Positions 57,215-64,000 of a stretch of DNA of 64,000 nucleotides are shown here, in pieces (the first letter of the stretch is position 1; every line of letters starts with the position of its first letter). A program made the position numbers and the translations under genes. Source of the stretch: Roseovarius indicus (lineage in GTDB: Bacteria; Pseudomonadota; Alphaproteobacteria; Rhodobacterales; Rhodobacteraceae); the NCBI RefSeq assembly GCF_008728195.1, contig NZ_CP031600.1, forward strand, positions 1-64,000, given 5' to 3'. The notes beneath the pieces are model-generated. The model was not told the origin of the DNA, did not search any database, and saw nothing but the letters and a program-made list of their open reading frames with translations.

Positions 57215-58849
57215 ATGAATGATGATGGCGAAGACTGCGTTGCTGTTGGTGCTGAAGAGGCGCGCAGGGCCGCGGTGCTGCGCCCTCTTGTTCAGGCATA
57301 TCTCAATGGGACTGGCAGCCTGGAACGTGGCATCAATGACGCCGTTTGGGAGCTTGGTGTCAGCAGGGCGACGGTCTGGCGTTGGATAAAACGGTTGGCG
57401 GAAGAGGGTGGGCGCACCAGCGCTCTGGCTCCGCGGAAACGGGGCCGCCCGACCGGGACGATGTTAATATCCAGCAAAGTCGAAGCGGTAATCGAGGAGC
57501 ACCTTCGCCGCTATTTCTTGCGCCGGGAGCGTTCGAGCTTGTCGCGCGTCGTGACAGAAATCCGCAGCGCTTGCTGGCAGGAGGGCTTGCAACCGCCGAC
57601 ACGGCGAACGGTTCAGCGTCGTCTGGATGCGATGGATGCCCGCGAAGTTGCGAAGGCACGAGAGGGCGCAAAGGCGGCCCGCCAGAAATTTGCGCCGGTC
57701 ACAGGTGAGAACAAGGCCAGTATGCCACTGGAGATCGTCCAAATTGATCATACACCGGCGGACATCATTCTTGTCGACGGCTTTGAACGCAAACCAATTG
57801 GGCGGCCTTGGGTCACGCTGGCGATCGACGTCGCAACGCGGATGGTGACCGGATATTACACCTCTCTCGAGGCACCTTCGCGTCTGTCAGTGGCGCTTTG
57901 CCTGACACAGGCGGTGGCCCTCAAGGAGGAACTTCTTGCGGAATTGGCGTGCGATGTTCCTTGGCCGGCACAGGGCAAACCGCACAGCATCCACGTCGAT
58001 AACGGTCGCGATTTCCGGTCGCGCGCCTTTCGGTCGGCCTGTGCGGATTGGGGGATCGATCTGGTCTATCGACCGCCAGCAAGTCCTCACTTCGGTGGTC
58101 ACATCGAACGGTTGATCGGCACCATGATGGGGGCCGTTCACCTGTTGCCGGGAACAACGCAATCCTCGATCGCGGCAAAGGGCGACTATGACGCCGAAAG
58201 CAAGGCCACGATGACGTTGAGCGAATTCGATCGCTGGTTTGCTCTGGAAATCTGCCGTTACAACAACAGCATTCATTCAAGTCTTGGCTGCACGCCCGTT
58301 GCCAAATGGGAGGCGCTCTCAGAGCAAATGACAGGCGACATCCCCTTCGAGATGGAAGCCTTTCAGGTGAGCTTCCTGCCGAGTGAACTGCGCAAGATCA
58401 GGCGTGACGGCATCCATCTGTTCCAGATAAGGTACTGGTCCGATGCCCTTGCAGGCCACATTGGGCGCGGGGATGGAAAGGTGGTCGTTCGCTACGATCC
58501 TCGCGATATCTCAATGATCTGGGTCGAACTGGACGATGGCCGGTATGTTGAGGCGCGGTACAGAAACCTGGAAATTCCGCCCGTCTCGCTCTGGGAATAT
58601 CGCGAAGCGATGAGGAAGGCCCGTGCCCTTGGCAAGTCCGGGTCTAATGAGCTGGTGCTGGCTGAGCTGATCCGACAGCAACGCCAGATCGAAGCTGAAA
58701 GCCGGGGCCTGACGAAGGCCGAACGCAGAACCCGTGAAAGAAAAGGGACATTGAAGGGCACGAACTCGGCCGTCTCGACAACCGAAGGGCTGCGCCCGAT
58801 CGATACGGGTGATACATCGCGCCCATTGTTCAAGGTGGAGAGATGGTGA
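57215..58849 (+). CDS. tniA: TniA-like DDE transposase (retroviral integrase fold)
   Basis: TniA/TnsB-type transposases cut and join transposon ends. The 544-residue protein has N-terminal helix-turn-helix domains (GVSRATVWRWIKRLAEEGGR, and RVVTEIRSACWQEGLQPPTR further on), then an integrase core with Asp in LEIVQIDHTPADIILVDGFE, Asp in HSIHVDNGRDFRSRAFRSAC and Glu in SPHFGGHIERLIGTMMGAVH, and a Mu-type C-terminal beta domain (about 370-460) with a basic tail. The ATG at 57215 is preferred over TTG at 57200. It is followed directly by tniB. Only its last 90 or so codons remain in the copy at 15844. Confidence 0.9.
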   Translation: MNDDGEDCVAVGAEEARRAAVLRPLVQAYLNGTGSLERGINDAVWELGVSRATVWRWIKRLAEEGGRTSALAPRKRGRPTGTMLISSKVEAVIEEHLRRYFLRRERSSLSRVVTEIRSACWQEGLQPPTRRTVQRRLDAMDAREVAKAREGAKAARQKFAPVTGENKASMPLEIVQIDHTPADIILVDGFERKPIGRPWVTLAIDVATRMVTGYYTSLEAPSRLSVALCLTQAVALKEELLAELACDVPWPAQGKPHSIHVDNGRDFRSRAFRSACADWGIDLVYRPPASPHFGGHIERLIGTMMGAVHLLPGTTQSSIAAKGDYDAESKATMTLSEFDRWFALEICRYNNSIHSSLGCTPVAKWEALSEQMTGDIPFEMEAFQVSFLPSELRKIRRDGIHLFQIRYWSDALAGHIGRGDGKVVVRYDPRDISMIWVELDDGRYVEARYRNLEIPPVSLWEYREAMRKARALGKSGSNELVLAELIRQQRQIEAESRGLTKAERRTRERKGTLKGTNSAVSTTEGLRPIDTGDTSRPLFKVERW

Positions 58850-58850
58850 A

Positions 58851-59732
58851 TTGAGGGCAGGGACAACTGAAGAAGACGGCCGGATCGCCCTCATTCAATC
58901 GGATATCTGGATCGGCTTTCCTCGGGCGGAACAGGTGTTGGACCGCTTGCAGGGCATGATCGAAGCGCCACGACAAACCCGTATGCCTGGGCTTCTTGTG
59001 CATGGCGCCTCCGGGATCGGAAAGACGATGATTGCCCGAAACCTGTCGCGCAAGTACGCACCAGAATACGATCCGGCGTCGGGCATCACCCGCACACCGC
59101 TTCTGCTGTTGCAAGCGCCGCCCGCACCTGATGAACGGCGGTTTTACCTGCACATCCTGGCCGCCGTCGGCGCCCCGGCGACGGCTCTTAGCGCCCGCGC
59201 TCAAAATGTGGCTTCCCTCGAAGTCCGTGTCATCGCGCTCTTACGCGACCTTGGCCTGCGGATGATCATGATCGACGAGGTCCACAATCTCTTGGCCGGG
59301 ACCCACCGCGAACAGCGCCGATTTCTCAATGTCCTGCGGTATCTCAGCAATGAACTCGAGGTGTCACTGGTCTGCCTTGGGGTCAGCGAGGCCGTCGATG
59401 CTATTCGCGGTGATATCCAGCTTGCCCGACGGCTGGACGAACATCATCTGCCAAACTGGCGCGACGATGCCGAGTTCTCGGACATGATCCAGACCCTTAT
59501 TGCTGCCATGCCACTGGAAAAGAAGTCCAACCTGAAGGTCAAATCTCTCAAGCAGGTCTTGGCACTGACCGGTGGGGTGACCTCGCGCATCTTCGCTCTG
59601 GTCAAGGATCTTTCCATCGACGCCATTATCACAGGCGAGGAATGCATCACCGATGACGCAATCGCAAAATGGACGCCGGTTTGGTCGCGCCATGCGAACC
59701 CCCATCGGCGGCTCCAGAAGTCCCGGGTGTGA
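58851..59732 (+). CDS. tniB: TniB-like AAA+ ATPase (TnsC-type)
   Basis: TniB works as an ATP-dependent activator and target selector for TniA. The protein shows the usual start GRIALIQSDIWIGFPRAEQV, Walker A in LVHGASGIGKTMIARNLSRK, Walker B in LRMIMIDEVHNLLAGTHREQ, sensor region VSLVCLGVSEAVDAIRGDIQ and a C-terminal helical lid. From the TTG at 58851, one base after the tniA stop codon, it has 293 residues; an overlapping GTG at 58809 would add 14. It overlaps tniQ by four bases. Confidence 0.9.
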   Translation: MRAGTTEEDGRIALIQSDIWIGFPRAEQVLDRLQGMIEAPRQTRMPGLLVHGASGIGKTMIARNLSRKYAPEYDPASGITRTPLLLLQAPPAPDERRFYLHILAAVGAPATALSARAQNVASLEVRVIALLRDLGLRMIMIDEVHNLLAGTHREQRRFLNVLRYLSNELEVSLVCLGVSEAVDAIRGDIQLARRLDEHHLPNWRDDAEFSDMIQTLIAAMPLEKKSNLKVKSLKQVLALTGGVTSRIFALVKDLSIDAIITGEECITDDAIAKWTPVWSRHANPHRRLQKSRV

Positions 59733-60520
59733 AGCCGCACCCGCTGCCCAAGACTGTCGCGCCGCTGCCAGACGAGTTGTTGTCAGGTTGGTTGTCTCGG
59801 CTGGCGGCGGCCAACTACTGTGATGATGCGGAACTACTGGCTCATCTCAGAATCGATACCGCGCATGGCACCGCCTTGGACTTCAACGTCGACGCGGCTG
59901 CGGCGGCGAAGATTGCCAACGCCGCACGGGTTAACCCAGATGTTGTTCGATCTTTGACCTTTCCGGCAATGACGCCACGAGAAGCCTCGCTGACGGCTCA
60001 GATGCCATTCCAGCATTGCATGCAATGCGCCAGAGAGGGTCTTTCGCTCAGGCATTGGAGGCGGGCCTGGGCATTTGACTGCCAAGTTTGCGGGACGAGA
60101 CTTGTGCAGACCCTTGGCAAACTCCGTGAGGAACAAATATCTGGAAAACTGATATACCGAGCGCGCCGCGGGGCAGAGATGCTTGAGTGCGCCGCGCGCT
60201 CGCGCGGCCCCAAGCAACTTCGGCGCGCAATGCGCGCAGTCACCTTTGCCATGTCACTCAAAACCTTCCGCGGGGATCCGTCGTTCGCTGTCCAGAACCC
60301 CAGATCGGAAGTTAGGCTGTTCTGCCTCGCCGCAATCGCCGCCGCTCGATCTCATCCCTTGGCTAAGGCAGCCATCGTCAGCAAAAGCATCGACGACTAT
60401 GCAAGGGTTGCTCTCTTGCGCGCCTTCGAGAAGGAGCCTCGATTGCTTGCCGCGGTTGATCACATCGCGCAAAGGTGCGCGAGAAACAGGGGCCCCATGA
60501 CAGCCGTATCTCACAATTAA
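59729..60520 (+). CDS. tniQ: TniQ-like protein (TnsD/TniQ family)
   Basis: TniQ proteins help choose the target and assemble the transposition complex. The N-terminal TniQ block reads LPDELLSGWLSRLAAANYCD, and a zinc-binding region has two CxxC pairs in FQHCMQCAREGLSLRHWRRA and WAFDCQVCGTRLVQTLGKLR. The rest is helical. The GTG at 59729, overlapping the tniB stop codon (GTGTGA), gives 263 residues; an in-frame ATG at 59669 would give 283. Its stop codon lies within the right-end repeat at 60509-60528. Confidence 0.85.
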   Translation: MKPHPLPKTVAPLPDELLSGWLSRLAAANYCDDAELLAHLRIDTAHGTALDFNVDAAAAAKIANAARVNPDVVRSLTFPAMTPREASLTAQMPFQHCMQCAREGLSLRHWRRAWAFDCQVCGTRLVQTLGKLREEQISGKLIYRARRGAEMLECAARSRGPKQLRRAMRAVTFAMSLKTFRGDPSFAVQNPRSEVRLFCLAAIAAARSHPLAKAAIVSKSIDDYARVALLRAFEKEPRLLAAVDHIAQRCARNRGPMTAVSHN

Positions 60521-60528
60521 GGGCAAAA
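60509..60528. repeat. Inverted copy of the 20-bp transposon repeat, right end
   Basis: On the minus strand it reads TTTTGCCCTTAATTGTGAGA, matching the left-end repeats. It overlaps the tniQ stop codon. Only this one right-end copy is clear; the outermost right terminus is lost to IS-K. Confidence 0.75.
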
Positions 60529-60552
60529 ATTGTCGCCAAACGCGTCGCGTCT

Positions 60553-61992
60553 GGGAGTGGGCAAAACCTGGGGGTCACGCGGCTCTTTGGTACGCGCCGG
60601 TTAGCCGACCGTCGAGAACCGCGGCGCGGACAACGGCCACGCGGTGGGCTCCCTTGGGCGACCATCTCATGCGGCGGCGCTTGCCCATGCGGGTGTTCCC
60701 GATGTCGTCCACGCAGCCCTCTGCCCGGGACGAAGAAATCGGAAGACCCGCGCGGTACCGCCGACCATAGTCGGTCAGGCTGTCCATGTTGTTTGCAAGG
60801 TATGAGTACAGATCGCGGCACCGGGCTTGCACTCGCCGGGCCGCATCAGTCGCCACGCGGTCATCTGTAGCCAGCCGCGTGCAATCGACCATCAACCATT
60901 GGAGACTGGTCGTGGCCGTTAGAACTTTTCCATGCCAAAGGTACCATCGCAGCGTTTCGGCGGGACGTTTGAACAGCACTGGAATGCCGGAGAAGCCCCT
61001 GCTCTGCAGCAGGCCCTTTACGGCGTTCTCAACGTGCTGAATGCGCATCGAGATATGCCACCAGTCGAGAATGTGGCGAACCTTTCCACCGACGGCGACG
61101 CGCACGAGGTTCGGCAGGGCGGGTTCCCCGTCCGAAATCACCGTGACGGTTTGTTTGTGATCCCAACCGAGAGCCCTCAAGTCCTGGCGAAGCTGGCTGG
61201 CAGGTGACAGGACTGCCTGCTGAACAAGGCCGAAGCGGCGGCACTTGTCGTGGCTTTCGATCTTGCCAACCACAACATCGAGGTGTCGCTTCTGGTATTC
61301 CGGTCGGCATCGGATATGCGCACCGTCCAGGAAAACCGTCAACGCAGACGCCTCTTCGGCGGCCGAAGGAATTACAGGCTGAGTCTGCTCGCTGTCGCAG
61401 ATCTCCCGGGAGACTTTGCCCAGACGATTGCGCACCGATGTATTCACCTGCTTCGCGCAAGGCAGGAAGGTTTCCAGGATTCGTGCCGCTTCCCGGAAGG
61501 AATGCCGTGCCCCAAGTTCGGCCTGAAGGCGTTGCAGTTCCGGAGTCGACCGGTCCGGAAAAAAATGAGCGAGTGGCGAAAGCGGTCCGCCCAGGACGTC
61601 GTCGGATTTTGTATCGCAGGCGCAGCGACGAATGCGCGGCGCCTTGACCTGGAACCTGCCGAAGAGGGTGTCGAGCACCCGAGGCCGATAATCATGTATG
61701 GCTCGGACCTCGTCGCAGTCAGGACATATTCTGCTGGCTTCGGAAACTTCCTCGATCTGGTCGAGCAGGATCGCATTCTGTAATTGCCCCAGGATCGTCT
61801 TCGCATCTTCGAGTAACAACCCGAACCCCTCAGGCTGCGTGCGTCGAAACGGGCGGGACAAACGGCCGAGAGGATGCCTCTTTGTGGTTCCGTTCTCAAA
61901 GGTCGTCTCGACTATAATCCGCACGTCCATGGCAGTTCCCCTCTCAATGAACCACCAACATACACAGACACCCCCAGGTTTTGCCCACTCCC
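60553..61992 (-). mobile_element. IS-K copy 5, ISKra4-family element
   Basis: A complete 1440-bp copy inserted in the right terminus of the tniABQ transposon after TCGCGTCT, one base off the position seen for copy 3. Fragment A follows at 61993. Confidence 0.85.
60575..61930 (-). CDS. ISKra4-family transposase (IS-K copy 5)
   Basis: Same 451-residue protein as the other copies except for one Val-to-Ile change in the SEQTQPVIPSAAEEAS segment (C to T at about 61372 on the plus strand). All motif blocks are intact. The difference allows this copy to be told apart from copy 3 in the otherwise duplicated 3.69-kb segment. Confidence 0.88.
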   Translation of the reverse strand: MDVRIIVETTFENGTTKRHPLGRLSRPFRRTQPEGFGLLLEDAKTILGQLQNAILLDQIEEVSEASRICPDCDEVRAIHDYRPRVLDTLFGRFQVKAPRIRRCACDTKSDDVLGGPLSPLAHFFPDRSTPELQRLQAELGARHSFREAARILETFLPCAKQVNTSVRNRLGKVSREICDSEQTQPVIPSAAEEASALTVFLDGAHIRCRPEYQKRHLDVVVGKIESHDKCRRFGLVQQAVLSPASQLRQDLRALGWDHKQTVTVISDGEPALPNLVRVAVGGKVRHILDWWHISMRIQHVENAVKGLLQSRGFSGIPVLFKRPAETLRWYLWHGKVLTATTSLQWLMVDCTRLATDDRVATDAARRVQARCRDLYSYLANNMDSLTDYGRRYRAGLPISSSRAEGCVDDIGNTRMGKRRRMRWSPKGAHRVAVVRAAVLDGRLTGAYQRAA

Positions 61993-62267
61993 GCCGTTGA
62001 TTTCGTTGGATTTCTCATCTCACAATAAAGGGCTACGCGACACCAACTTTGGGCGGCGATATCGCAATGATCTTCCGATCTCCTCGTCCCGTGCTGAAGG
62101 CTGCGTGGACGACATCGGCAACACACGCATGGGAAAACGCCGACGCATGAGATGGTCACCCAAGGGCGCGCATCACGTTGCCATCGTGCGGGCCGCCGTT
62201 CTTGATGGGCAATTGACTGGCGCATACCGCAGAGCAGCAGCCTGACCCCCAAGTTTTGCCCACTCCC
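61993..62267 (+). mobile_element. Fragment A, copy joined to IS-K copy 5
   Basis: The same 275-bp mosaic as at 8892-9166: transposon terminus at the left, transposase C-terminus at 62043-62245 on the plus strand, terminal repeat at the right. It ends 3 bp before a truncated open frame. Confidence 0.8.
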
Positions 62268-62270
62268 CTT

Positions 62271-62435
62271 GTGATCCAGCCTGAATTCGGACAGTCGATC
62301 GGCACACTTGAATTCAGTCTAAAGCGTCATTGTATCGCCGCAGGCGCCGTGGCCACCCGCCGCGCTTATGGTGATATCGAGACGCTGCTTAATCCCGGAA
62401 ATGCGGAGCGAATGGCCGAGCCGCTGGCAGGCTAG
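62271..62435 (+). pseudogene. Short 3' fragment of an unidentified gene
   Basis: An open frame of 54 codons runs from the fragment A boundary to a TAG at 62433-62435, reading VIQPEFGQSIGTLEFSLKRH and ending AERMAEPLAG. It has no start signal of its own and is most likely the tail of a gene cut by the IS unit. I do not recognise it. Confidence 0.35.
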
Positions 62436-62484
62436 GATAGCAAGATCACCACTTTGACCGACTGGCACAAAACCGCGCCTTAAG

Positions 62485-63843
62485 TCACCCGGGAAATACC
62501 CCCGCGAACAACCCCATCAGCGCCGTCACCAGCGCGGTCGCACACAGCACGACCAACAGCGGCGCGGCCATTTCCGCCCGGCCCACTTCGCCATCGCGCG
62601 CCTGATACATGGGCACCACGATGCGCAGATAGACCGCCAGCGCCAGCACACTGTTGAGGATACCGATCACCGCCAGCCACAAATAGCCCGCCTCGATCGC
62701 GGCACCGAACAGCAGAACCTTGCCGACAAAGCCGAAGAGCGGAGGAATGCCGGTGAGCGACAGCAGGAACACGACCATCGCCACGCCGACCACCGGGCGG
62801 GCGCGACCGAAGCCCTTGAAATTGTCCAGATTGCGCCCCGCGATCATGATGACGGCAAAGGCCCCAAGGTTCATCGCCACATAGGCCGCGCCGAACACGA
62901 TCACCGAAGGCAGGGCCAACGGGCTGGTGCCAAGCGCCACAATCCCCAGCATGAAATAGCCCGCCTGCGCCACCGAGGAGTAGGCAAGCAGCCGCACGAC
63001 ATTGCTCTGCACCAGGGCCGCCAGATAGCCGAATGTCATCGTCACCGCCGCGATCAGCGCGACGACGATGGGCCAGCCGGTAGCGACAGGCAGATCGCGC
63101 AGCACCTGCGCAAAGGCAAAAACCGCCGCCACCTTGGTGATCACCGACAGAAAAGCCGCGACCGATACCGGCGCGCCATCATAGGCGTCGGGTGCCCAGA
63201 ACTGGAATGGCACCAGCGCCGCCTTGTAGCCCAACCCGATCATCACCGCGACCAGCCCAGCCAGCGCGATCAGCGGCTTGCTTTGAAGCGCACCAAGCTC
63301 GGAAAAAAGCGTCGATCCGGCACCACCGAACCAGAAGGTCAGCCCGTAGATCATCACCGATCCGGTGACGGCGCCGAACACTAGATATTTCATCGCCGCC
63401 TCGGTCGCCGCATCGTCGCGCGGCCAGGCCACCATTGCGAATGATCCCAGCCCGGTCAGCACCACGCCAAGGACCAGCAGCATCATGTCGCCACCGCCCG
63501 CCAGCATCAGCGCCCCCAGGGTCACAAGGCAAAGCAGCGTGTAAATGCTGCCCTCGCGGTCCTGCCCGGCAATCTCGGCCCGTGTCATCAGCAGCGCTAG
63601 CGCGGTGCCCGGCAGCAGGATCAGCTTGGCCCAGCCCGAAAGCAGATCGACGCGGTAGGTGCCGCCAAAGACGCTTGTATCGGCCTCCAGCAGCGGCCAC
63701 GTCAGCGCGGTGGACAGGCCCAGCCCGATCAACCCGAATGTCAGTGCCAGACGCGGCGCGCGCAGCATCTCGACCCCCAGCATCAGCACGACCGTCGAGG
63801 CCAGCATCAGTTCGGGAAACAGAAAGGACAGGTCGCGCGCCAT
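62485..63843 (-). CDS. nuoN: NADH-quinone oxidoreductase subunit N
   Basis: NuoN is an antiporter-like membrane subunit of respiratory complex I. The 452-residue product has about 14 hydrophobic helices with the family's Lys and Glu positions in LLSGWAKLILLPGTALALLM, AATEAAMKYLVFGAVTGSVM, GYKAALVPFQFWAPDAYDGA and SVITKVAAVFAFAQ, and LLAYSSVAQAGYFMLGIVAL. Late blocks LSLTGIPPLFGFVGKVLLFG confirm NuoN. The ATG at 63843 overlaps the nuoM stop codon (TGATG); a longer frame from 63981 is overlap with nuoM. It is slightly shorter than many NuoN proteins. Downstream lies the IS-K/transposon cluster. Confidence 0.9.
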   Translation of the reverse strand: MARDLSFLFPELMLASTVVLMLGVEMLRAPRLALTFGLIGLGLSTALTWPLLEADTSVFGGTYRVDLLSGWAKLILLPGTALALLMTRAEIAGQDREGSIYTLLCLVTLGALMLAGGGDMMLLVLGVVLTGLGSFAMVAWPRDDAATEAAMKYLVFGAVTGSVMIYGLTFWFGGAGSTLFSELGALQSKPLIALAGLVAVMIGLGYKAALVPFQFWAPDAYDGAPVSVAAFLSVITKVAAVFAFAQVLRDLPVATGWPIVVALIAAVTMTFGYLAALVQSNVVRLLAYSSVAQAGYFMLGIVALGTSPLALPSVIVFGAAYVAMNLGAFAVIMIAGRNLDNFKGFGRARPVVGVAMVVFLLSLTGIPPLFGFVGKVLLFGAAIEAGYLWLAVIGILNSVLALAVYLRIVVPMYQARDGEVGRAEMAAPLLVVLCATALVTALMGLFAGVFPG

Positions 63844-64000
63844 CAGAATTGCAGCGCCCGCATCGTCGCGTCGATCATGTTCAGCAACCACGATGGCGCG
63901 ACCCCGATCACGATGATAAGGATGAGCAGCGGCACGATGGCCAGCATCTCGCCCCGGTCGAGATCGGGCATCGCCGCCCATCTTTCGTTCAGCTCGCCCA
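63843..64000 (-). CDS. nuoM: NADH-quinone oxidoreductase subunit M, C-terminal part
   Basis: The minus-strand frame entering from the window end encodes the last 51 residues of NuoM: GELNERWAAMPDLDRGEMLA, a final membrane helix (IVPLLILIIVIGVAPSWLLN) and MIDATMRALQF. The gene continues beyond the window. The one-base stop/start overlap with nuoN is as usual in nuo operons. The upstream nuo genes would lie beyond 64000. Confidence 0.85.
   Translation of the reverse strand, partial: GELNERWAAMPDLDRGEMLAIVPLLILIIVIGVAPSWLLNMIDATMRALQF

Larger units (their letters stand above)
55628..60552 (+). mobile_element. tniABQ transposon (Tn5053/Tn402/Tn7-related), with IS-K inserted in its left end
   Basis: The left terminus starts TGTCGCGTTGCCCTTTAATC at 55628; IS-K copy 4 (55658-57097) splits it from the rest of the end. 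Three tandem 20-bp repeats of the type TTTTGCCCTTAANNNTGAGA (57123-57183) and one outer (55635-55652) and one right-end copy (60509-60528, inverted) look like transposase binding sites. The genes tniA, tniB and tniQ are intact; no resolvase or cargo gene is seen. The right terminus is broken at 60552 by IS-K copy 5. Confidence 0.8.

Noticed and set aside
1..64000. tRNA, rRNA and CRISPR genes
   Set aside because: No cloverleaf with CCA-type ends, rRNA-like block or regularly spaced repeat array was recognised by eye; a covariance-model scan would be needed to exclude small RNAs.

Overview
The window looks like part of a large repABC-type replicon (plasmid or chromid) of an alphaproteobacterium, most likely Rhodobacteraceae. 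The reasons are a RepC initiator at base 1, a CcmFGHI set, Rhodobacterales-style insertion sequences, a complex I end (NuoM/NuoN), and high GC with alphaproteobacterial gene neighbourhoods. This taxonomic reading is inference; no rRNA or tRNA gene was seen.

Layout. 1-7.1 kb is plasmid backbone: repC followed by two copies of a perfect palindrome (possible partition or incompatibility site), a Fic protein, a tyrosine recombinase with an 11-3-11 inverted repeat upstream, a DUF1403-like protein and an orphan ScpB, then a gene split by an IS5-type insertion with a TGA duplication. 7.1-19.5 kb is an accessory stretch: copies of an ISKra4-family element (here IS-K, 1440 bp) and a 275-bp attached fragment (here fragment A), a TetR regulator, an HxlR regulator divergent from a doxX/dioxygenase/luciferase-domain/SDR/GST operon, and a truncated tniABQ transposon. 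19.5-30.5 kb is a metal region: a transglutaminase-CDF-SpoIIAA operon, a CDF gene cut by a stack of four nested or adjacent insertion sequences, a PiuC-type hydroxylase with an acidic exported protein, YnfA, and a PbrR/ZntR/CadR-like MerR regulator. 30.5-50.3 kb is a cytochrome, copper and envelope maturation island: DsbD/ScsB-like, CcmI-H-G-F, three SCO proteins, DsbB, DsbA-like, PCuAC, M23 peptidase, DUF411, ZIP, LspA, Lnt, a penicillin-acylase-like protein and two CtaG-type proteins, without any oxidase structural gene in view. 50.5-55.4 kb holds an MntR-like regulator divergent from a dihaem peroxidase-like protein and a PhnD/PhnC/PhnE-like ABC transporter. 55.4-62.3 kb is a tniABQ transposon inserted in an L,D-transpeptidase gene and invaded at both ends by IS-K. 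The window closes with nuoN and the end of nuoM on the minus strand.

How the genes may work together. Four promoters of MerR type, each with a TTGAAC/TTGAAG -35, a 19-bp spacer and a CTACAG-centred dyad, sit in front of the transglutaminase-CDF operon, a small SCO-like leader ORF (with the DsbD-like gene downstream), the ccmFGHI operon and the long SCO-to-CtaG operon. One MerR gene lies among them with the Cys pattern of Pb/Zn/Cd sensors. I infer one metal-responsive regulon joining divalent-metal transport (CDF, ZIP) with cytochrome c maturation, copper delivery and lipoprotein maturation.

Mobile DNA. IS-K occurs five times; in four of these a 275-bp fragment A adjoins its 5' end, and a fifth fragment A survives in a stub. 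Fragment A is itself a mosaic: the last 67 or so codons of a second ISKra4-family transposase plus a 50-bp terminus of a transposon related to the tniABQ element. A 3.69-kb segment is present twice nearly identically (15844-19534 and 58578-62267).
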